Notes: generated by a model not told the origin, from the letters alone. Positions 1 through 12,647 are shown, counted from the stretch's first letter. The stretch is 64,000 nucleotides of DNA from Micractinium sp. NFX-FRZ (GCA_029339195.1 JAPTJF010000273.1:20100-84099), one strand, 5' to 3'. Translations and numbers: made by a program.

Positions 1-145
1 TCTTCCCCCTCCTTGCTTCCTTGCGTCCTCCCACTGCACCCGTTAGGAGCAGGAGCGGGTGAGCCGCCCTGTTCTTGGTCTGCACCCCAAGAGAATGTGA
101 CATCACGATGCTGTATGCCATTGTGCCTCCCTCTCCATCTGTCAG

Positions 146-760
146 GAGCAGCTGAGCAGCCTGACGACGCTGGTGCCGCTGGGGGCGGGGGTGCATGCCC
201 AGGCGTCAGTGCCCGACACCTCCCGCATCTGTGTGCATGTGGCCCTCGGCTTCCACCCTGGTGAGTGAGTGCAGGGATGCATGAGTGGGTGGGTGGGTGC
301 GTGGGTGCAGGGTGTACATGGATGGGTGGAAGGAGGGGCGATGGAGCGGGGCGGCATGGGACAAGGGGCACAGCTGGGTCCCCGCCTGCTCTGCTGTGCG
401 TGCCGAGCCGCGGGCATGTGCAACAGACAGGTCCGCCCCGCCACACCCAACGCTCCCACGTGGCGCGCCACGCACCCATCCCATCCCGCCCACCCCACAC
501 ACCCTGCCATCCACCTGATGCTGTCACTTGCCCCGGCCCTCCCTGCTGCCTTGGCCCCTGCAGAGCTCAGTTTGGAGGAGGCGGTGGTTGCCTCGGCGCT
601 GCGCCGGCGCCACCTGCGCTCTCAAATCGAATCGCGCAGCTCAGAGATGGCGGGTATCATGGCACACCTCAGGCTGGTGGAGCAGGCGCTGGCCGACCTG
701 GCAGAGCTGCAGGGGCAGCAGGGGCAGCAGCAGGGGCAGCAGGGGGGAGGCGGCAGGTGA
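146..760 (+). CDS. UXT: UXT-like prefoldin alpha-family protein (3' part; 5' end outside window)
   Basis: Two exons are visible, 146-260 and 564-760, joined in phase 1 by a GT-AG intron; the 5' part lies before the window or in exons I cannot place. The translation contains VPDTSRICVHVALGFHPE followed by LSLEEAV and a C-terminal helix ending in LADLAELQ and a Gln/Gly tail. This matches the second half of UXT (ubiquitously expressed transcript), an alpha-type prefoldin subunit: the VPDTSRI strand, the E-L-S/T-L-x-E-A turn and the closing coiled-coil helix are all present at the expected spacing. In other eukaryotes UXT belongs to the URI/prefoldin-like complex that helps assemble RNA polymerases and other large complexes. 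A weak donor-like GGCAG|GTGACG precedes the stop, so read-through splicing into the downstream RRM gene is possible but not favoured. Confidence 0.8.
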
Positions 761-1042
761 CGGCAGGTGACGGCGGCGGCGGCGGGCGGGGCGGCTACCC
801 ACCCTGCTCCCTGACCTTCTATGTTCTCATGTACTGCCAACAATGTATCATGGGTTTTCAATCAGATGCCGGAATGGCCTCACTGTGGCCAGGTCATGAG
901 GGGAAGAAAGTTGATGCTGCAGTGCTTTACCGAGCGGCCCCAAAGTACCTTGGACCACATTGGAAGGCCTCTCAGCTTTTGGCTACCCATTGCCGTTTCA
1001 ACAGTAGCACCTCTCCTGTCTCCCCAGCAGCCGCCCGTGGGC

Positions 1043-3118
1043 ATGGCGCACAGGCCCTTCTGGGGGCTTCCGGCCTTGGCCGAGGGCGGTCTGCTGCTGC
1101 AGGCAGACATGGCATCCGAACCCCACAGCCAGGCATGCCCTGCACATGGCCAGGCGTGCCCCCCACACACCCAGGCCTGCTGCCCGAGGGCCGCAGCCGC
1201 CGAGCGGGCCCGCGAGCAGCTGCACCAGGCGTTGGGCGATCAGCAGGAGCTGCTGGAGGCGGCTCTGGGCCGTGCTGAGCGGGCGGAAAAGCAGGCGGAA
1301 AAGCAGCGGAGCACGGCCCGGGATGCTGCCTCTCAAGTGGAGGGCCTGGCGGCAAATGTAAGATCTCTGGCGGGCAGACTGGCAGAGGCGGAGAAGCAGG
1401 TGCAGCAGGCAGAGGGCAGGGCGGCAAGCGCGGCACGCGAGGCGCAGGAGGCGCGGGAGCAGGCGGCCCGCGCTGGGGCAGAGGCGCAGGCCAAAGCACA
1501 GGAGCAGGACCACGCGGTGCAGCATCAGCAGCAGCAGCAGCAGCAGGCAATGGCGGGGATGCGGGCCTGGTGGGGAGCCCCTGCCTGGGGGGCCTCGCCG
1601 GGGTGGCCGCCCAGCGGCGGCCTGGCGGTACCGCCCCCGCCGCCGCCGTCGCAGCGCACGCAGCAGCAGCAGCCCCCGCCGCCGCCGCTGCAGCGTGATG
1701 CGTGCCGCCACCTCTGGGTGGGAGGGCTGCCCGCCTTCCCCTCCGAGGCCTGGGGCAGCTGGCTGCTGCAGCAGGAGTTCCGGCCCTTTGGCCAGATTGA
1801 CTCAGGCAAGGCGCACGGCATGCCCAGCGGGGGTGTGTGGAATTACACGTGTTTTGGCGGGGTTGGAGGGGCAGCGGAGTGATGTGCGGGCACGGGCTGG
1901 AGCAAGGCATTGCTTGCAGTACATCCTGCTTGTGCAGGCTAGAACGGCGTGTGTGTAACAAACAGCGGCGTGCCCTCCTCTCCCAACATCCCAACCGCTG
2001 CTCCTGCGTTCACAGCGCTGCGCCCGCCCGTCTCCCACCCCCAAACCCCGCCCCGTCCCGCCCCCGCCCTTTGCAGTCATGGTGGGCCGCCACCCTCACT
2101 ACCCCAGCCGGGGTTATGGCATCGTCAACTTCTGCAACCGGTCGTCAGCCGTGGCGGCAGTGCAGGCGCTGGACGGCCGCGTGGTGCCGCGCCTGGCAGG
2201 TGTGTACTCTTCTATGTGTTGCCGCATGGCGGAGGCGTCTTGGGGGCTGGGCAGGGGAGTATGAGGGAGCGGGAGAGGGGCGTGGACAGGCGTGGCGACC
2301 ATGCGGGGCACAGGCTTGCAGCTAGACCTCCTGACGCTGGTCCGGCCCCGTCCCCTGGCTTCCCTGCACCTCCTCCTTCCCCCCATCCCACCGCTGCCGG
2401 CCTCACCCTGCTCTCCTCTCCTCACAGCTTGCACCCTGCCTCCATCCTGCTACGCACTCCTGCAGGCAGCACGCCGCTGTTGCTGCGCTACACGGGGAAC
2501 CCAAAGGCCGGCCCGGCGGCAGGAGGGCCGCCCGCCTCCGCTGCAGCGCCCTACAGCGGGTTGGGCCCAGGGATGCGCCACGCCAGCAGCGAGCCTGTGC
2601 TGCCGCGCCCCTCGCCCCCGCCCCCGCCCCCGCCGCGATCGGCGCTGCCGTCTTCTGCGCCGCAGCTGCCGCTGCTGCCGGGTGCGCAGGAGGTGGAAGA
2701 TCCTGAGCAGCCTGGAAGGACAGCCGAGCCTCCGGGGCCAGCAGCACGCGGAGAAGCAAGCAGTGGAGAGGTGCAGCAGAACGGGTGCAGCCTGGATGCT
2801 GAGCCTGCTGTGCCAACGCCGTCCCAGTCGGCGGCAGCAGCAGCGCTGGCCCGCGCCACCCGCCTGCCCCAGGCGCACGAGCTGCATGCTGTTGAGGAGG
2901 AGGAGGAGGAGGAGGAGGAGGAGGGCGTGTGTGGTCTGGAGGGTGCTGGCGGGCAGACGCCTGGCATGCAGACGCAGGCGGGCAGGGGGGAGGCCGCAGG
3001 GTGGGTCAAGACACCTGGCGCGGCCGCGGTGCATCCCTCAGCCCACCCTTGCGAGGTGGAGGTGGCGCAAGAGGAGGGAGGGGGAGGCCTTGCGTTCTAC
3101 TGGAATGGGGAGATCTAG
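1043..3118 (+). CDS. Coiled-coil protein with one RRM (RNA-recognition motif)
   Basis: Exons 1043-1805, 2077-2199 and 2466-3118 give about 512 aa. The first intron uses a GC donor (CTCAG|GCAAGG), which restores the frame exactly. Residues from about 50 to 170 are a Glu/Ala/Gln-rich coiled coil, followed by a Pro/Gln-rich stretch. An RRM is then assembled across all three exons: RNP2-like HLWVGGLP, FRPFGQID, RNP1-like RGYGIVNF, AAVQALDG and PLLLRYTGNPK. The C-terminal 200 aa are low complexity with a run of about ten Glu. RRM proteins of this type bind RNA; the coiled coil suggests oligomerisation. The start is uncertain: an in-frame ATG exists at 821, but the sequence before the acceptor-like site near 1027 does not look coding, so 1043 was chosen. 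No close family name is recognised. Confidence 0.7.
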
Positions 3119-3778
3119 GCTGAATAACCCGGCTGATAAGTAGCCAACGCAAGATTCCACTCTGCCCATGTGGCTCCGCTGCTGAATGAACGCCTGAATT
3201 ACGTTACTGATCCAACATCGCCAAGCCCCCCTGCCTTGCAATGTGCTCCTGTCGTGCATCGTGCCGCGCATGCCCCCTGCTGCCCTGCCTTGTCTTTGCA
3301 TGCTACCCAACTCGACCTACACCTAGCGCCCAAATGCTTGAAACATGGCAAGATGCAATGCTGTACCGCACGCACACAAGCAGCTGCCAGTTGTGACCGA
3401 ACAGGATTTGGCCAGGAAGCTGGGCTGCCGGGAGCCCTGGCGTCGAGTGCGGATGTCGCAGACCTGCCACGTCAGCAGCGTGCACTTTATAAACCTCCTA
3501 TGGTGGGGCCAGAGTTTGGATGTGAAACCTCTTGCACCTGCCTGGGGCATTCTCCCTGTCTCTCATCTTTCTTCACCAGGTCCTGCTTACAGCCTGGCTT
3601 CGGGGCAGCTGGGGCAAGCCTGAATGAAAGACTGCAAAGCTACAACCAGCTCTAGCATCACTGCCGCTAGCTAGCTACTGTGTGCACACGGAGGCTGATG
3701 ATGCAGACGTGGAACTTGTATCAAACAAACAGCTGTTGCAGTACCAAGGAGATCTGCCAGCTGCCAGCTGGCGCCACC
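3119..3778. other. Intergenic gap between two convergent genes
   Basis: This should hold the 3' UTRs of the RRM gene (+) and the beta-helix gene (-). GC is lower than in neighbouring exons and no ORF here shows family similarity or well-placed splice sites. I see no RNA gene. Confidence 0.5.
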
Positions 3779-6700
3779 TCAGCTCTTGCTTGCTTTTCGC
3801 CTCGCCAGCTGCGCTTCGTAAATGTTGACCGGCAGCCGCGCGCCCCGCTCGTAGAGCCAGGAAGAGCACATGCCGCGGGTCTGCAGGCGGGCAGGGTGGG
3901 CACCGCACCGTCATGTGAGGCACCTGCTGCTGCCGTTGGCTCCCCCACCAATGCAACGTCCCCAGCCGGCAGCAGCAGCAGTGAGCGTGCAGCGGCGGCA
4001 GCCAAAACAGCAGTGCGTGCGACGGTGCAGCGGCAGCAGCAACAGAGAGCAGCAACAGTGGCAAACAGCAGCCCCGACAGGGGCATCCTGTGCACCGAAG
4101 CGTAAAGCAAGCAGCACAGTCCATCCTGGCGACACCACCCCATCTTGGGATTGCTCACGTTTTTGAGGTTGGCCCCCACCAGGTTGATGGACACGCCATA
4201 CAGGCAGCTGCCCGCCTTGCCGCTGCCCTTGTTGGGGTCGATGGGTGCGTCGCTGCAGGGGGGCCCATGCAGAGGGACATATGCATGCAGGGAATCAAGG
4301 CTTGGCAAGCGGTGAAGACCTGTATACTTGACGGCTCCTTTCTGGGGGCCGATGGGCGGGTTGCCAACGGGGGGAGGGCGGTGCAAGCGGGGCTAGAGGA
4401 GTGGTGAGTGCTGCATGTGGAGGGAAACTGGGGACCCGTACCAAGAGGCGGGTGCCCTTGCTGGCTGGCTGGCCATACAAAGCAGGGCTGGAAGGGAGCG
4501 CGGGTTTGCTCCCCTGCCCGCCCCCCACAAACGCGCGCCGCTGACCCACGAAGTGGCCAAGGCCCCCCCAGCTTGCCCGCCGCCTCGCTCCCCGGCCTCT
4601 CGCTCCCCTCCCTCCCTCTTCGTTCTTCCCCACCCCCCGATGTCCTACACCAGGTGGACAAGGTCACTGGCTAGCTGGGCCCGCTTTCTCCCCCTGCCCC
4701 CTCTCCCTCCCCCTCACCTCCTGATGTTCCACCAGGTGGAGAAGGCCAGGGTGTTGGGGCCGGCACGCTTGGGGCCGCCGCTGTCCAGGGCATCCGTCCC
4801 CCTGCCCACGTCAATGTTGGTGTACAGCGTGGGGCCAGCCAGCCCCCTGCAGGCGGGCAGGGGCGGCAGAGGAGAGGCAGGAGGACGGCGCGGTCGACGT
4901 CAAGGCAGCAGTGGCTGGCAAGCTCACACAGGGACCGAAACATGCCACGTGTTCCGTGTGCCTCACACATGCCGAATCCACATCCACACCAACGACACCT
5001 GCACACTCTCAGCCCGTGCCCATGATCGTGCAGCCGGCCTCTGCACACCTGTGCAGGTCCAAGTTGCCGTCGCTCATGCGCCCGTTGGCAAACACGCCCC
5101 ACTTGCCCGCCATCCCCGTGCCGACTGCAGGGGGCCAGGGCGGCGGGGGCAGGGAGGCGGGCGGGCAGGTCTGCCATGGTGGCAGCATGCGGTCCAAAAC
5201 AGAGGGAGAAGCACAGGCACGGCAGTGCAATGCACAGCAGAGCGCAGCATGGCACAGCACGGCACGCTGCCAAGGCGCATGCTCCTCCCACAATGGGCGG
5301 CGGCACAGCAGGAGCCACATGATCACGCGCGCTGACTCACCATCGTGCATGAAGCTGCCTGTAAAGGTGAAGTTGGTGAACAGGATGTCAAAGCTCCTGG
5401 CTGCGGGGCAGGGCCGCAAAGCATGCCGTGCTCAGCATGCGTGGGGGGAAGACGTGCGTGCTGGGCACACACGCATGGTGCCCGTGCCACGTGTGCTCAG
5501 CTTGTCATGCACATGTGGCGGCAGCCTGCCCAGCTGCGGCGCATGCTCACCACCGGCCTGGCCTGGCCTGGCCCCCCACAGGCCCCACTCCTCCCAGCCC
5601 ATCCCATGTCCCTCTCACAGCACGTCAGGAGTCAACCCTAAACCATGAAAGCCCCGCATCCACTAGCATCCCTCTCACCGTACGTCAGCCCCCAGTGCCC
5701 ATCCGTGTTGGCAGGCTCGTTGTACGGGTTGGGCCGGTTGTTGGCCCGCCCCTTGGTGTAGGAAATCTTGACACCCGCCACCGTGATTGACGAGGACAGG
5801 TCTGGGCGCGCACGGCAGGGAGGCAGGGGAGAGGAGGGCGGGGGCATGGGGCAGATACTGAGGCGTGTGCATGGCGACAAACAAACCACCTCTCAATACT
5901 TAACCCAAAGCCGGCTTGGCTGTGCATGCCTTAAGAGACAGGTGGGGAGACCCACCGCCTTCCCCAGGCATACCAGCACGAGCACGAGGCCTTCACATTA
6001 TGCTCATGCCCCCTAAGCACACACACCGCTGGTTAGACCTCGCGCACCGTTTATGAGTACGCCCGAGTCGGGGTTGATGATCTCAATGTCCCGCACCCAG
6101 CAGTCGCGCGCCGCCGCCAGCTCAATCGCATTCCACCCGCGCTCCTGCAGCAGGGCGGGGGCAGGGGCGGGGCGGGCCAAGCAAGGGGGCGGGCAGGCAA
6201 GCGGGAGGTTGCGCCTTGAAAGGGCGGAAGATGTGCGGCGAGGCGGGCGCGAAATGCGCACAGGCAGACCTGCGGCTCCCCCTTCTGACGACGGCAGTGT
6301 CCCGCACAAGCACAGCCACAAGCTCTTGCTAGGTACTCAACACACAGGCTTGGGGTTGGGTCTCACTCGCCAGGTCGTGGTGCCCCGCAGACAGGTCCCA
6401 CTTGAAGCTCAAGGTCACAGCACCTCTATTCACAACACGCCAGCAACAGCGGCATCGACTCACCAGGTGGTGCCCCGCGTACAGCTCCCACTTGAACTTG
6501 AACGTCAGGCCCTCCACCCCAACCTCGGCGACCGTCGGGGGCGGGGCATGGAAGGTGACCTGCGGGCGAGGTGCCAGCGCAGGGATTTGGCGACACCAAC
6601 GTGTGGGCGCAGGTAGTGGATACACAGTGGGCGGCAAGGCTGGGCACGGCAGCGATGCCTCTTGGGGAGCTGCGGGCGAGCATGGTGTGAGGCACGCAAG

Positions 6701-9700
6701 GCCAGCAACGGACACAGCTGCTGGCCCTCTTGTTGTGGAGACAGCATAGCACACACACACACACACACACACACACAACCATCAAGCAAGTGCAACGTTG
6801 CAGACATGCGCTCGACGGGTGGGCGAGGGCGCTGCAGCGCCCCACCAGCCCCACCTGCCCACACCCCCGCCCCCTACCTTGTTGGTGCCGGCGGCAATTG
6901 CGTAGGGCAGCGGGCGCTCCAGCGTCACCCTCTGCACGCACACACACCATGGACAGGCACAGCGGGCAGAGGGAGGAGAGGAGGCACAGCATGGACAGGC
7001 CGGGCAATGAAGGCAGGCACAGAGGGGGAGGAGGAGGAGGAGGAGCTAAGCAGCAGAGAAGCTACAGGTGCGGCCACAGCCCGTGGGAGGCCCAGCCACA
7101 AAGCACTCTTGCCTGTGGCAGCGGCGCGAGGCTGCTGTTGAGGCTGGCCATGGGCGCAGCCCACCTCTGCAGCTGCCCCCCGGCAGCAAGCCACTTGCAA
7201 GCAGGCGCTCACGTCGGCGCTGGCGGCCAGCACTTCTCAGCAACGCAGCACAATGAACGACAGAGCTGCTCTCATGCGCGCAGCACAGATTCCCCCTGCT
7301 CACGTTTCCACTGATGGCCAGCACTTTTGTGGTGAAGCGCACACGCGTGCTGCCGTCGTAGCTGGCTGGCGCGCTCTCTTTGCCGTCAAACCTGCACGGC
7401 AGCGCACAGCACAGCACGGCACAGAGCAGGGTGGAGCTATGAAGGTCCTGACGAGGAGTGTAGGCGGGCGGGCGGGCGGGCGGGGTTGGCGCCAGGCCTG
7501 TGAGGCCACCCAGCAGCGGCTTCATATAAGCCCTTGCCCTGCAGCTGGCCACGGATGGGGGCAGGCAGGCGCCGCTGCCACCGCTGCTGGCCTCGCGGCC
7601 GTGCCACACGTGGCAGCTGGAAGTGCAAATTCAGTAGCAGCAAGTTCCTCCCGTGACCTAGTGGCAGCGGCCTCCCACAACCTCGCACCCCGCACCCTGT
7701 GTGCCAATCAGAACATTGCAATGGCATGGAGACGGCCAACTGGGTGGGGAGCAACACTGCATGGCGAGCTCGAGCCCCGCTCACATGGCCCTGTTGAAGC
7801 GTCCGCCCACATCCTTCCACCAGGTGTCGTAGTACTGCCCCACCCTGAGCTTTGAGGCGCCGCCGACCTGCAGCAACGAGCCCACACAGCACCACGTTTG
7901 CCCAACTTCGGCACCAATGTGCGTGGTTGCCAGCACGCGCCTGGCTACCTGCCCGCCCACCCCTAAGGAAGGCTGCTGCAGTGCGGGATGGAGGGCACCA
8001 CCTGCCACGACGTAGCCACCCTTCCTAGCGTTGCTGCCGCCACCCGTGCGGCAGATTGCCTTGCGGCCCCCCTTGTCGCCAGCCTGTGCCACACAGCCCC
8101 TGCCTGCAGCTGGCCCCCTGCCACCCTCCCTCACCGTCAGGGTGTAGCTGCCCCTCCTAGCGCTGCTGGAGGCCGTTGCTACAACTGCGCCAAAGCCCGC
8201 TTTGGCGTTGCCCCACACAGATATGAATGCGCCTGCAGCAGCAACAGCAGCGGCAGTGGCAGGGAGCATACTCGCAGGCAGGTGGCAGGCACGGATGCCG
8301 GCATGCCACGGCACGCCACCGCAGCATGCCCTAGCTGCACATGCGGCTGCGCTAGGGTGCACCGCTTGCGCACACAGACCGGCAGGCTGCCAATCAGAGC
8401 GAACGGCGGAGCTGATGCAGAAGCGAGCAGCGCAGGTGCATTACAAGGCGAGCATCGCCACTGGCGGTGCGGGCGGCAGGGGATGAGGAGGCAGAAAGGC
8501 AGGAGGGAGGATGCTCCTAGTGTGTGGCACGTACCCCACCTCACGTACGACCCTGTGGGCGACTCGGAGCTCTTGCCATAGATGTCCCTCAAGCCTGCAT
8601 GAAGGTTTGGGTGCGGCATGGAAGTCGAAGGGGAGCGGGCACCACAGGCCGGAGGTTGCCCATGGTGGCCTGCTTGCACAGGCATGCGTCACTCGACTGG
8701 GTGCCAACCTCACGCCACCAGCCAGGGCACACGCACGGCTTGGTGCAGGCATGCAGGCAACGGTGCCCGTATAAGCACATGGCATGTCGCCAGCCCGGCG
8801 TGCGTGCCGTGCAGGGGGCCGGCCAGCCGGCAGCTGCCTGTGCCGGTGGTGTGTGCCACATGCCCCCCAGACCGCTCACTCACTCTTGGGGATGTTGAGG
8901 ACGGTGCTCCCGGCGCCGGCGCCGCGTATGACGATGCGCGACTTCTTGATCCACAGCCGCTCGGTGAGGGTGTAGGTGCCGGGGGGGATGTAGAGGACGG
9001 TGTAGCCTGCCAGCGGGCCAGGCGGGAGGGCAGGGCACGTGGGCAGGCAGACAGCTCAGCAGGCGGCCCTTGAAGGGCGAGTGGCGCACCCTGGAACGAT
9101 CCCACAGCACACAGGTGGCAAGGCAGGGTGAGGTGCACGGCTGCGGCATAGCAGCAGCTGTGGCACAACAACAGCGCACGTTGCTGCTGTGCCGGGGGCA
9201 ACCTTGGGTGCAGCTGGCGGCGCCGCCATGCAGCCCAGCATCTGCCCACCGCACCACGTGTCCCCGCCCAGAAGCAAGTGGGCTGGTGGGCACCCACCAT
9301 CTGTGGCAGGCTGCTTGTGCGCCCACTGCACCGCCGTGACCAGCATCTGCGTGTCGCTCATGCCGGGCCGCCGGAAGGTCAGCACGGAGCGGGTCACGTT
9401 GGGGCTGGGCAGCTCGTCGTTTGCCTGGCGGTAGCCTGCAGCAGGTGGGAGGCAGGTGGGAAATGGCTTCGACTGCTGAGGTGACGCCTGTCTCTCGGGA
9501 GGAGGACCTGTGCGGATGGGCAGGCGGGGGAACCGCCGGAAGAGGGCGGAGACCAGCTTGAAGGAGGGAACAGCTGTGCCCTGCAAGCGCCTGCTCCCTG
9601 GGGCCTGCTGGGTGATGGTTCTTCTCACCTGCGAAGCTGAAGTCGGGGAGTGGGCCGCTGGGTGTCCAGCGCTCACCGTTGCGGCCCCACAGCTGGGAAT

Positions 9701-9923
9701 AGCCGGCTGCCGCTGCCGCCCGCGGCAGCACGGCACCCACCGCTGCTAGCAGCACGACGGTGGCAGCCTGCACAGAATGTTCACGCTGATCAGCCTGTCG
9801 GGCGCAGGGCGGGTGAGAAGACCGCTACAAAAACAGCGGTGGTGCAGAGCAGTTCCACGTGCGAGCCTTCCCGGGTACAGCCCGCCACATGTGCAGTGTC
9901 GGAATCACCTGCAGAGCCATCAT
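3779..9923 (-). CDS. Secreted right-handed parallel beta-helix (pectate-lyase-like) protein
   Basis: Seventeen exons with consistent phases: 9909-9923, 9629-9767, 9298-9435, 8884-9006, 8535-8594, 8135-8232, 7785-7867, 7304-7391, 6878-6931, 6464-6559, 6048-6144, 5679-5801, 5341-5400, 5049-5124, 4718-4846, 4159-4252 and 3779-3880, giving about 524 aa. The first exon codes only MMALQ, and splicing completes a clear signal peptide (AATVVLLAAVGAVLPRAAAA). After it come QLWGRNGERWTPSG and LPDFSFAGY, then GYTVLYIPPGTYTL, RIVIRGAGAGSTVL and repeated short beta-strand rungs (ITVAGVKISY, FDILFTNFTFTGSF). This is the layout of secreted polysaccharide-lyase/epimerase-like beta-helix proteins. The protein is probably extracellular or wall-associated and acts on an acidic or neutral polysaccharide; substrate and catalytic residues cannot be read here. 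Several introns hold decayed copies of neighbouring exon edges. Confidence 0.85.
6751..6777. repeat. (AC)n dinucleotide microsatellite
   Basis: About 13 uninterrupted AC units lie inside an intron of the beta-helix gene, between its exons at 6464-6559 and 6878-6931. Confidence 0.95.
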
Positions 9924-11505
9924 CAGCGCTCAACTCGCTGAACAAGCTGGGCGGGATGGGATCTGTGCCTGGAGGTTTCTCGTCCTATTCCGCTTTACAG
10001 ATGTGCTCGGTTGTGCATATCGCGCAAGAATGCAATGTGACACGCCCGATAACCACCCGAGACAGCCCCAGACACCTGTACCGTTGAGCAGGACAGGCCA
10101 TGCTGGGTGAGCTGGCGGCGGCGGCAGATGGCGATCTGGTCCTACTTGGATCGTTGCACCAGGTGTCCACCATGCTTCCCCGGTCCAACATATGCGGATG
10201 CCTTTCACTGGCAGATGCTATACACCGCACTGCCGTTTTTGCTTGTTCTGGCTTCTCCCCCGCCTGCCACCCCTGCCTGCCCTGTCCGACGTGCTGGTAC
10301 TCTGGCTGCGTGCCCCCCCGCCAATGCCTGCTGCTCTGCCGCTCGGCTGGTTCCTTTGAGCGACCACGCAGCGCCCTGAGCGATGCAGGCGGTGCAATTG
10401 CCCTGCAGCGGTGCCACCCACCACGCTGCCAGGGGTGCCGCTGGCATGGAGCGTGCAGCGGCAGCGGAAGCCGCGGTGCTGTGCAGCAGCAGCAGCTGAG
10501 CAGGATGTTGAGGAGGAGCAGAGGCACGGCTCCCGGCAGAGGCGGGCACATCGCGGGAGGGCGCTGCCGACGTGCCGACGTGCCGCAGCAGCGGCAGGCA
10601 GCCGGTGGCGCCCGCTGTGCAGCAGTCATCCCCACTTTGTCCCTCCAAGTGCAAAACAGCACGGTGCTGGCCTCTGCCAGCTCCAAGCATACAAGTTGTG
10701 TGCCCGCCTGCCTGCCTGTCTACCAGCCCTCCTGGGTTCGCCCGCCCACTGCCTTGCTTGATCCCTCCGTTGGCACTGCCCTGTGTTTCACGTTTACTGT
10801 AATGTACATACGTGTGCCAGGCCTGGCAGCTGCCAGGCCTGGCGGCCCCAGGCACCTGCTTCTGTGCGCTGCTGGGGTGTCCACCCTGCACTGCCAGGCT
10901 GCGCCCCCCCGTGTCCGCCCACTCTCACATCCTCTGGCAATGTTCCGCCCCAGGGTAATGGGCCGCCACGTTCCGGGGTATCCAGAGCACCAGGCACATC
11001 CCGCCCCTGCAGCCAGTCATTCCCTCACGCTCCCGTACCGTCCGCGTCACTTCCCCATAAGCAGTCGTCCCTGTTTTGTCCAGGTGTGCATCACCGGTAC
11101 CTGCGCACTGCCTCCACTCAGCAGTAGCAGAGGGGGCATGCACCAGCAACAGACAAGGGCTGTGCACCCGTCACCAAAGTTGGTAGCTCAGCAGAATGGG
11201 AAGTGCCCCAGCATGCACTCCGGCACATCAACGTCTAGGTATGGTGTGGGTGCATTTAGGGAAGGCTGGCGTGTGATGCCTGGGCACAATGCCTCGCCAC
11301 GTCGCACGCTGCGCTGCCGCCGGCGCCGCTGCCAGGCAGTGCCTCCCAGCCAATATGCAGGCACCCCATTCCAGCGCCCCTTGCTCCCCCAAACCGTCTG
11401 CAGCACTGACACTGTGCTTTGAGCAAGCAGCGCTTGCCGCTGCTTCGTGACTCGGTGCATCGCCATCAACCCCGTTCGGGTTGGCGCAGATCCCCCGTCA
11501 GGAGC
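9924..11505. other. Intergenic region between divergent genes
   Basis: This should carry the promoters of the beta-helix gene (-) and the MYND gene (+). A long open frame at about 10100-11422 (+) is rejected as coding because its composition is irregular, it resembles nothing known and a TATGTACATACGT-like AT-richer patch and a palindrome interrupt it. No RNA gene is seen. Confidence 0.4.
10816..10843. repeat. 28-bp perfect palindrome
   Basis: Two copies of the self-complementary 12-mer GCCAGGCCTGGC flank AGCT, so the whole 28 bases equal their own reverse complement. It lies in the intergenic region about 660 bp upstream of the MYND gene start. Confidence 0.9.
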
Positions 11506-12647
11506 ATGAGCTCGGTGGAGGGCTGGCCGGCGAGCCCTGCCGGCGAGTCGCCCGTCATGGCGGTGCTGCTGCGCCGGCTGCGCAACCTGCAGAAGCGGCT
11601 GCGGAATATTGAAGATTTGGAGTGGCGGCAAACAGGCCACGGGAGGCCACTCAATGCAGACCAGGTGCGAGGGGCAGGCTCTGCCTGCTGGCGGGCTTTG
11701 CATGCCGGCGCCGGCGCCTCGGCGCTTTTGCCTCTGCTGCTTAGCAAGCCGATGCCCCGGCCATGCTCACCCATTTCGCCACCTATCCACACTTGCGCAT
11801 GCAGGCAGTGGCTGTTGCCAACAAAGCTGTTGTTCTGGGAGCAATTGATGAGTTGGAGAAAGCCACCGAGGCAGTCCGGGAGGCGCTGGCACGGGAGGCA
11901 GCAGCACAGGCGGCAGCGGCAGCTGAGGTCAGAGCAGAGGCGGCGGCACTTGTGAGGGTAGCAGATGAGGCCATGTCAGAGGCACTGCAAGCAAAGGCGG
12001 AAGCGTTGGGCACCAATTCAGAGGCAGCACGTACCATGGCAGAAGCGGCGCGCGTGAGAACGGAGGCAGCGCTCGCTTTGGCGGCTGCCGCCAACATCAG
12101 AGCAGAGGCAGCGCGAGCCGCTTCAGAGGCACGATCCGTGTGGGAGCAAGAGAAGGCGGCTGCGATAGCAGCAGCCGCGGCAGCTGCCCGACAGGAGGCA
12201 TTAGCCGAGGTAGGGAGCCGCCAGCTGTCAGCCTCTGCCACAGTCCTCGTTGACGGTGCTGCGGGCCTGGCTGGCAGCACAGCAGCAGCAGCAGCAGAAG
12301 CGGGGGCGGCAGCAGAGGAGGGCCAGCTGCCAGAGGAAGGAGAGGTGCAGGCGGCAGGCGCAGCAGAGGGGGCCCCGCCTGCGGTGCCGGCGGCCGCCGC
12401 GGCCGCCAGGGTGTGTGCTGCGCCCGACTGCGGCGGCAACGGACGCCTGTACCGCTGCGGCGGCTGCGGCGTGGTGCGGTACTGCAACCAGGCGTGCCAA
12501 GCTGCGCACTGGGGCGTGCATCGGACAGAGTGCCGGCGCAAGGCGGCGGCGGCGGCGGCGGCGGCGGAGGCAGCAGCGGCAGCAACGGGCGCGCGGGGCG
12601 CAGCCAGCGGTGGCAGCCTGCCGGAAGCTGTGGAGCTTGCAGGCTGA
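11506..12647 (+). CDS. Alanine-rich coiled-coil protein with C-terminal MYND zinc finger
   Basis: Exons 11506-11664 and 11805-12647 (phase 0) give about 333 aa. The N-terminal 50 residues include a short helix rich in Arg and Leu (VLLRRLRNLQKRLRNIEDLE). Residues about 55-200 form a long Ala/Glu heptad-like coiled coil. Near residue 270 a complete MYND finger follows the pattern C-x4-C-x7-C-x2-C-x5-C-x3-C-x7-H-x3-C (CAAPDC, YRCGGCG, YCNQACQ, HWGVHRTEC). MYND fingers bind proline-rich peptides in transcriptional co-regulators; there is no SET domain or ankyrin repeat here, so only a protein-protein interaction role is inferred. The polyalanine tail after the finger is coded by a GCG run. Confidence 0.85.

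Noticed and set aside
972..1994. Long antisense frames opposite real exons (for example here, 32830-34128 and 35945-36937)
   Set aside because: They mirror GC-rich, repeat-rich coding exons on the other strand and carry only low-complexity sequence.
9771..9773. GTG start for the beta-helix gene next to its signal peptide
   Set aside because: The sequence there is a splice acceptor (CTGTGCAG). A tiny upstream exon at 9909-9923 provides an ATG in phase.
10100..11422. A 440-residue open frame on the plus strand
   Set aside because: Composition is irregular, nothing in it resembles a protein family, and long spurious frames are expected in DNA this GC-rich.
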